From the NCBI RefSeq assembly GCF_025985425.1, contig NZ_CP094972.1, positions 620,001 to 684,000 of the forward strand: a stretch of DNA of 64,000 nucleotides, in the 5' to 3' direction. Of this stretch, positions 59,953-64,000 are shown in pieces (position 1 is the first letter of the stretch; every line of letters begins with the position of its first letter). This DNA comes from Entomomonas sp. E2T0. GTDB taxonomy: Bacteria > Pseudomonadota > Gammaproteobacteria > Pseudomonadales > Pseudomonadaceae. The notes under the pieces were generated by a model. That model was not told the DNA's origin and searched no databases. It saw only the letters and a list, made by a program, of their open reading frames with translations. The translations under genes and the position numbers were made by a program.

Positions 59953-60242
59953 TTAGCAGCTTTTTCTGCTCTTCTTCTACGTACTTCTTTAGGATCTGCC
60001 TGCAAAGGACGATAAATTTCTATACGATCACCTTCCTGCAGCTCTTGTTGATCGATTCGTAATACTCGTTTACCAAAAATACCTACTGCATTATTTTGTA
60101 AATCAAGTTCAGCATATTGTTGTAATATACCGCTTAATTCAACTCCTTGTTTGACGGTGGTTCCTTCAGCTACAGATATAGCTAAAAGTGTTTGCTGATC
60201 AGGTAAGGCATAAGCTATTTCTACTTTTATCAACTTAGCCAT
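59940..60242 (-). CDS. rnfH: RnfH-family ubiquitin-like protein
   Basis: A 100-residue beta-grasp protein (KLIKVEIAYALPDQQ, GVELSGILQQY, NAVGIFGKRV, LQEGDRIEIYRPLQADPKEVRRRRAEKAA). The ATG at 60242 gives the family start MAKLIKVEI and overlaps the ratA stop by 8 bp. RnfH and RatA form a conserved pair; in some E. coli they are named PasI and PasT. The function is still debated (antitoxin or small modifier-like protein). Confidence 0.93.
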   Translation of the reverse strand: MAKLIKVEIAYALPDQQTLLAISVAEGTTVKQGVELSGILQQYAELDLQNNAVGIFGKRVLRIDQQELQEGDRIEIYRPLQADPKEVRRRRAEKAANKKA

Positions 60243-60669
60243 ACAATTCCTTTGCGCGTTGGCAGAACACATCTACCATAGTACCAGCAGCCTTATTAAA
60301 TAAAGGCCCTAAAGTAGCTTTTATAATAACGTTACTGTAATCAAAATCCATTGCTAAATGAATTTTACAAGCATCATCACTTAACTGATTGAATGTCCAC
60401 AACCCATGTAACTGCTTAAATGGCCCTTCTTGTAAATTCATTTCAATAGAAGTATCAGCAACAAGGGTATTCTTGGTAATAAAATATTGTTTAATCGGTC
60501 CCTTAGCTATTAATACCTTGGCCACCATTTCAGTATCAAAACTAGCAAGTATTTCAGTTCCTGTACACCAAGGTAAAAACTCAGGGTATTTTGCAACATC
60601 ATTTACTAATACAAACATCTTGTGTGCCGAATAAGACAATAAGGCAGAGCGCTCAACATGTATTGTCAT
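60235..60669 (-). CDS. ratA: RatA/PasT START-like protein
   Basis: A 144-residue member of the polyketide cyclase/START family: VERSALLSYSAHKMFVLVND, YPEFLPWCTGTEIL, LQEGPFKQLHGLWTF. E. coli RatA was described as inhibiting 70S assembly, and the eukaryotic homologue COQ10 binds ubiquinone, so the role is unsettled. It lies 19 bp after aroP and may be cotranscribed with it, unlike the usual neighbourhood next to smpB. Confidence 0.93.
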   Translation of the reverse strand: MTIHVERSALLSYSAHKMFVLVNDVAKYPEFLPWCTGTEILASFDTEMVAKVLIAKGPIKQYFITKNTLVADTSIEMNLQEGPFKQLHGLWTFNQLSDDACKIHLAMDFDYSNVIIKATLGPLFNKAAGTMVDVFCQRAKELYG

Positions 60670-60688
60670 AACAACCTTAATTTAAGAG

Positions 60689-62053
60689 TTAATTCTTGTT
60701 ACCTTTCAAGTAAAGTTTTATTCCATACCCCATTGCTAGCACAATAATCCATACTGGTATCAATTCCACAGAAAGCCTCATTCCCTCATCCATAGCTAAA
60801 ATCACTAGCATTCCGGTTAAAAATATAAGGCAGAAAATATTACCTAGCGGATAAAATAGCGCCTTAAACTTAGGCGTAACACCCTCTTTATCCTTATGTC
60901 GTCTAAACATGATATGGGTAAAACTAATCATTGCCCAGTTAATGACAAGAGCAGAAACCACTAATGCTAATAATATAGAAAAAGCTTCTTTTGGCACATA
61001 ATAATTTAGTATCACTGCAGTTAATGTTGCTAACCCTGATAATATCACCGCAAATATTGGTGTACCACGATGATTAGTATACATCAACTGTTTAGGCGCA
61101 TTACCTTGTTCAGCCAAACCATAAAGCATTCTACTATTACAATATAAACCGCTGTTATACACAGACAGTGCAGCTGTTAACACCACAAAATTAAGCACAT
61201 TAGAAACAATAGATTGATCTAAATCGTGGAATACTGTTACAAAAGCACTCTCATTAGGATTAATTTGATTCCAAGGGTGTAAACAAAGCAATATTGTTAA
61301 AGCACCAATATAAAAAATTAGAATTCGATAAATGACTTGATTAGTAGCCTTTGGAATAGTTTTTTCAGGCTGTTCAGCTTCTGCTGCGGTGATACCTATT
61401 AGCTCCAAACCACCAAATGAAAACATAATAATGGCTAAAGCAATAATGAGCCCTTCTATACCATTAGGCATAAAACCACCATGAGCCCATAAGTTTGTAA
61501 CTGATGCTTCTGGCCCAGCACCACCAGAAAATAACAGATAGCCACCAAACAGAATCATGGCAATAACGGCAATCACTTTAATAATGGCAAACCAAAATTC
61601 TACTTCACCATAAATCTTAACAGCTGTTAAATTAATGGCATTAATTAGTATAAAGCAGCTTAATACAGAGATCCAAGTGGGCACTTCTGGTAACCAATAA
61701 TGAATATATTGAGCCGCTGCGGTTAACTCCGACATACTCACCAAAACATAGAGCAACCAATAGTTCCAACCAGAAGCAAAGCCTGCAAAAGGGCTCCAAT
61801 AACGATAGGCAAAATGGCTAAAAGAACCAGCCACCGGCTCCTCTACAGTCATCTCTGCTAATTGGCGCATAATCATAAAAGCGACAAAGCCGCCAATCGC
61901 ATACCCTAATAAAATAGCAGGACCTGCAATTGTAATTGCTTTAGATGAACCTAAAAATAGCCCTGTACCAATAGCGCCACCTAAGGCAATTAACTGAATA
62001 TGCCTATTGGTGAGACCTCTTGATAGCTGCCCAGAAGAGTCAATTCGGCTCAC
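60689..62053 (-). CDS. aroP: Aromatic amino acid permease, AroP-like
   Basis: A 454-residue APC-superfamily transporter with 12 helices. LTNRHIQLIALGGAIGTGLF, RQLAEMTVEEPVAGSFSHFA, WNYWLLYVLVSMSELTAAAQY and FSFGGLELIGITAAEAEQPE track E. coli AroP very closely, including length (457). AroP imports Phe, Tyr and Trp with protons; specificity within the amino-acid-transporter group is inferred. It would complement the tryptophan biosynthesis genes in this window. Confidence 0.87.
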   Translation of the reverse strand: MSRIDSSGQLSRGLTNRHIQLIALGGAIGTGLFLGSSKAITIAGPAILLGYAIGGFVAFMIMRQLAEMTVEEPVAGSFSHFAYRYWSPFAGFASGWNYWLLYVLVSMSELTAAAQYIHYWLPEVPTWISVLSCFILINAINLTAVKIYGEVEFWFAIIKVIAVIAMILFGGYLLFSGGAGPEASVTNLWAHGGFMPNGIEGLIIALAIIMFSFGGLELIGITAAEAEQPEKTIPKATNQVIYRILIFYIGALTILLCLHPWNQINPNESAFVTVFHDLDQSIVSNVLNFVVLTAALSVYNSGLYCNSRMLYGLAEQGNAPKQLMYTNHRGTPIFAVILSGLATLTAVILNYYVPKEAFSILLALVVSALVINWAMISFTHIMFRRHKDKEGVTPKFKALFYPLGNIFCLIFLTGMLVILAMDEGMRLSVELIPVWIIVLAMGYGIKLYLKGNKN

Positions 62054-62155
62054 TAAGAACTCCTTGAATATAAATGTAACTAATTATTATAACTGCTACT
62101 AATATAAATAGATTAAAATAAATAGTATAGATTTTATTTACTAAAAACATCGACA

Positions 62156-62353
62156 ATGAATACTTATATAAAATTACTCATTATACCTGTTCTATTATGC
62201 ATCTTAACTGCTTGTTCGCCTGCTGAACCACCCTCTGAAACTTTTTTGGATAGTCAAAAACAGGCATTAGATAAAGCAAAAACGGTTGAACAAATTGGTT
62301 TTGATCATAAACAAAATATTGATGACATCTTAGAAAAAGCGGATCAAAACTAA
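62156..62353 (+). CDS. Small hypothetical lipoprotein
   Basis: A 65-residue predicted lipoprotein with signal peptide and lipobox LTAC (Cys about residue 20), then an acidic and Pro/Ser-rich stretch (SPAEPPSETFLDSQ) and a helical end (KQNIDDILEKADQN). It resembles small pseudomonad lipoproteins with a VEQ..D..R pattern. Convergent with the DUF3108 gene, with only 7 bp between the stops. No function is proposed. Confidence 0.65.
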   Translation: MNTYIKLLIIPVLLCILTACSPAEPPSETFLDSQKQALDKAKTVEQIGFDHKQNIDDILEKADQN

Positions 62354-62360
62354 CTTTTCA

Positions 62361-63092
62361 CTACTTACCTTTAATTTCCTTACCATCTACATTACCATGG
62401 GCTAAGGAAATAACATACTCTTGCCCATTCTTCTCTAAATGATAAAGACGCACTACTGTATAATTCCAATCTTTAGCAAACCAAATATAACTTTGTCGTT
62501 TGCTATTAGCATCTCTTACTCGTTGCACTTTTACTGCTACTAAATTGCCAACAGGTGTTTCTATAGTTTCTTCACCTAATACTTTAAATTTATAGGTATC
62601 AAGCTCATCATCTTCTATCACTTGATAAGTCATCTGCTTCTTACCATTAGCAATATCGATCTGTAAGGCTAATTGTGTAGATAGCTGATCTAACATATGG
62701 TGTTTAAGGTCAAAAAACATATCATCATCATGCTTTCTATCCTTAAAGTGACCTTTAGCAAACATTTTTTTCCAATCAAAAGTTAAAGAAACTTCTTTAG
62801 ACCTAATACCTGATTGTTCAAATTTATAAAAGGAAGGTTGAATGGCACCATTTTTCAATACAAAGCTACTATTTTCAACACGTTGTGCAATAGCCATAGA
62901 AGCGAGTGTCTGAAAATGCCATTCATTGGCCTTTTTTGTTAAGCTGTAAGTAGCTTGACCGTCAAAAGGTATATTAGAGATTGTTGCTGTATAAGTAGTT
63001 TCAAAAGGTTTTAATTGCCATGCTTGGGCAGGAAATATAAAAATAATAGAAAGAAATAAGCTAACTATAAATGTTTTAGTCATTTGATTCAT
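62361..63092 (-). CDS. DUF3108 domain-containing exported protein
   Basis: A 243-residue protein with a signal peptide (TFIVSLFLSIIFIFPAQA). The mature part is beta-rich: FETTYTATISNIPFDGQATYSL, SGIRSKEVSLTFDWKK, VPVGNLVAVKVQR-like ETPVGNLVAVKVQRVRD and YIWFAKDWNYTVVRLYHLEKN, which fit DUF3108. It overlaps the end of purN by 17 bp (or less if translation starts at the second ATG, 63083). The purM-purN-DUF3108 order is usual in pseudomonads. Function unknown. Confidence 0.88.
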   Translation of the reverse strand: MNQMTKTFIVSLFLSIIFIFPAQAWQLKPFETTYTATISNIPFDGQATYSLTKKANEWHFQTLASMAIAQRVENSSFVLKNGAIQPSFYKFEQSGIRSKEVSLTFDWKKMFAKGHFKDRKHDDDMFFDLKHHMLDQLSTQLALQIDIANGKKQMTYQVIEDDELDTYKFKVLGEETIETPVGNLVAVKVQRVRDANSKRQSYIWFAKDWNYTVVRLYHLEKNGQEYVISLAHGNVDGKEIKGK

Positions 63093-63732
63093 AACAATAC
63101 CCAGTCAAAGGCAAGGGTTGTGCATCCAACATAGCTGCATTATTAACTAATGCTAAACGTTGTTCAGCAAACCATGTTATAGCAATGGGATAAATTTTAT
63201 GTTCTAACTGATGAACACGATCTTTTAATATGTCTAAATCTATGTTTTCAGTAATAGCTGTTACACCTTGAATAATTACAGGGCCACCATCCAGTACAGG
63301 TGTTACAAAATGTACACTACAGCCATGTTGTTTATCACCAGCTTCTAATGCTCGTTGGTGAGTATTGAGTCCAGGATATTTAGGCAGTAATGATGGATGA
63401 ATATTAATAAGATGTCCTAAATAATGATTCACAAAATCATCTGTTAATATCCGCATAAATCCAGCCAGCACAACTAAATCTGGCTGATATTGATCTATCA
63501 ATTGCATCAATGCCTTATCAAAAAACTGACGATCTTGATATTGGTGGTGAGCAATACAGTGTGCAGCAATACCTGCTTGCTCTGCTCTCACTAAACCATA
63601 AGCCTCTGCTTTATTACTAATAACTGCCGCAATTTCAGCAGGACATTGCTGTGAGTTAATACTATCAATAATAGCCTGTAAATTAGAACCATTACCTGAT
63701 ATAAGAACAACTATCTTACAAGGCTTATTCAT
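63076..63732 (-). CDS. purN: Phosphoribosylglycinamide formyltransferase
   Basis: A 218-residue enzyme that formylates GAR with 10-formyltetrahydrofolate, the third step of purine synthesis. VLISGNGSNLQAIID is the phosphate-binding start, VLAGFMRIL and INIHPSLLPKYPGLNTHQRA contain the catalytic Asn-His region, and GCSVHFVTPVLDGGPVI carries the Asp loop. It shares one base with purM, so the two are coupled. Confidence 0.96.
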   Translation of the reverse strand: MNKPCKIVVLISGNGSNLQAIIDSINSQQCPAEIAAVISNKAEAYGLVRAEQAGIAAHCIAHHQYQDRQFFDKALMQLIDQYQPDLVVLAGFMRILTDDFVNHYLGHLINIHPSLLPKYPGLNTHQRALEAGDKQHGCSVHFVTPVLDGGPVIIQGVTAITENIDLDILKDRVHQLEHKIYPIAITWFAEQRLALVNNAAMLDAQPLPLTGYCYESND

Positions 63733-64000
63733 TAGTGCTGCTTTAAATTATTTAGAATAACACATGGTTGTTCAATATCACTTTGCTCTATACGACCAAC
63801 AACCCAAGGCTTTTCACCTGACTCATGCAAATTATCAATTACCAACTCAAGGTCTTTCTCTGCTACACAGATAACAATACCAACACCACAGTTAAGCACA
63901 CGATGCATTTCTGTTTCATCAACATTACCTTGCTGTTGTAGCCAGTCAAAAACAGCTGGACGCTGCCAACTTGCCACATCTATTTGAGCTACTGTATTTT
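63732..64000 (-). CDS. purM: Phosphoribosylformylglycinamidine cyclo-ligase, C-terminal part
   Basis: Partial gene that continues beyond the right edge; about 89 residues are visible. [33 protein letters not shown] and WVVGRIEQ are the C-terminal blocks of PurM (AIR synthetase), the fifth step of purine synthesis. The frame is open through the window edge, so the internal GTG codons are not starts. Confidence 0.95.
   Translation of the reverse strand, partial: NTVAQIDVASWQRPAVFDWLQQQGNVDETEMHRVLNCGVGIVICVAEKDLELVIDNLHESGEKPWVVGRIEQSDIEQPCVILNNLKQH

Overview
The window is a dense, low-G+C stretch (by eye in the high 30s percent, not computed) of a gammaproteobacterial chromosome of Pseudomonas type. 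The evidence is gene order and protein identity: rpe-gph-trpE-trpG-trpD-trpC-vfr, bamE divergent from fur, hemF-aroE, cstA-ybdD-cobW, engB near dsbA and an EEP-family gene, together with Anr, Vfr and a PrrF-like iron sRNA. The low G+C and some rearranged neighbourhoods (anr-hemN placed next to vfr-trp; aroP upstream of ratA-rnfH) suggest a host-associated low-G+C Pseudomonadaceae lineage such as Entomomonas; that placement is inference.

Layout. 1-3.9 kb: a tripartite drug-efflux operon (outer-membrane factor, EmrA-like adaptor, EmrB-like pump) with a LysR regulator. 4.0-9.4 kb: a universal stress protein, a ferric-reductase-like flavocytochrome, anr, hemN with an Anr box, and vfr. 9.4-14.9 kb: trpC, trpD, trpG, trpE, gph and rpe on the minus strand, with a complete ribosome-dependent attenuator (leader peptide plus alternative hairpins) before trpE. 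15-20.2 kb: a small lipoprotein, a YheS-type ABC-F protein, a YajR-like MFS protein, and ribB under an FMN riboswitch. 20.3-25.3 kb: cyoABCDE. 25.5-29.9 kb: engB, dsbA, an EEP hydrolase, an AmiD-like amidase and an LpxO-like hydroxylase. 30-35.8 kb: a 2-aminoethylphosphonate uptake and degradation operon (phnS-T-U-W-X). 36-39.6 kb: a small beta-barrel-like protein and pdxST with a divergent MocR regulator. 39.6-44.4 kb: yicC, an orphan type I restriction R subunit, and a decayed AlkD-like fragment. 44.5-54.9 kb: a DUF4031 protein, hemF, aroE, a phosphoethanolamine transferase, a PrrF-like sRNA with a Fur box, fumC, prfB (programmed +1 frameshift), lysS, a DUF2628 protein and a PagL-like protein. 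54.9-64 kb: a chagasin-like inhibitor, a CobW-like GTPase, ybdD, cstA, fur, bamE, rnfH, ratA, aroP, small envelope proteins, purN and the end of purM.

How it fits together. Oxygen and iron signalling recur: Anr, hemN and hemF (anaerobic and aerobic haem synthesis), cytochrome bo3 oxidase, Fur, a PrrF-like sRNA and fumC. Three envelope genes act, by family, on lipid A or LPS (LpxO-like, PagL-like, phosphoethanolamine transferase). RNA-level regulation is unusually visible: a trp attenuator, an FMN riboswitch with a ribosome-binding-site hairpin, the prfB frameshift and the iron sRNA. I found no tRNA, rRNA, CRISPR array, insertion sequence or prophage. The most notable accessory element is the orphan HsdR followed by gene debris.
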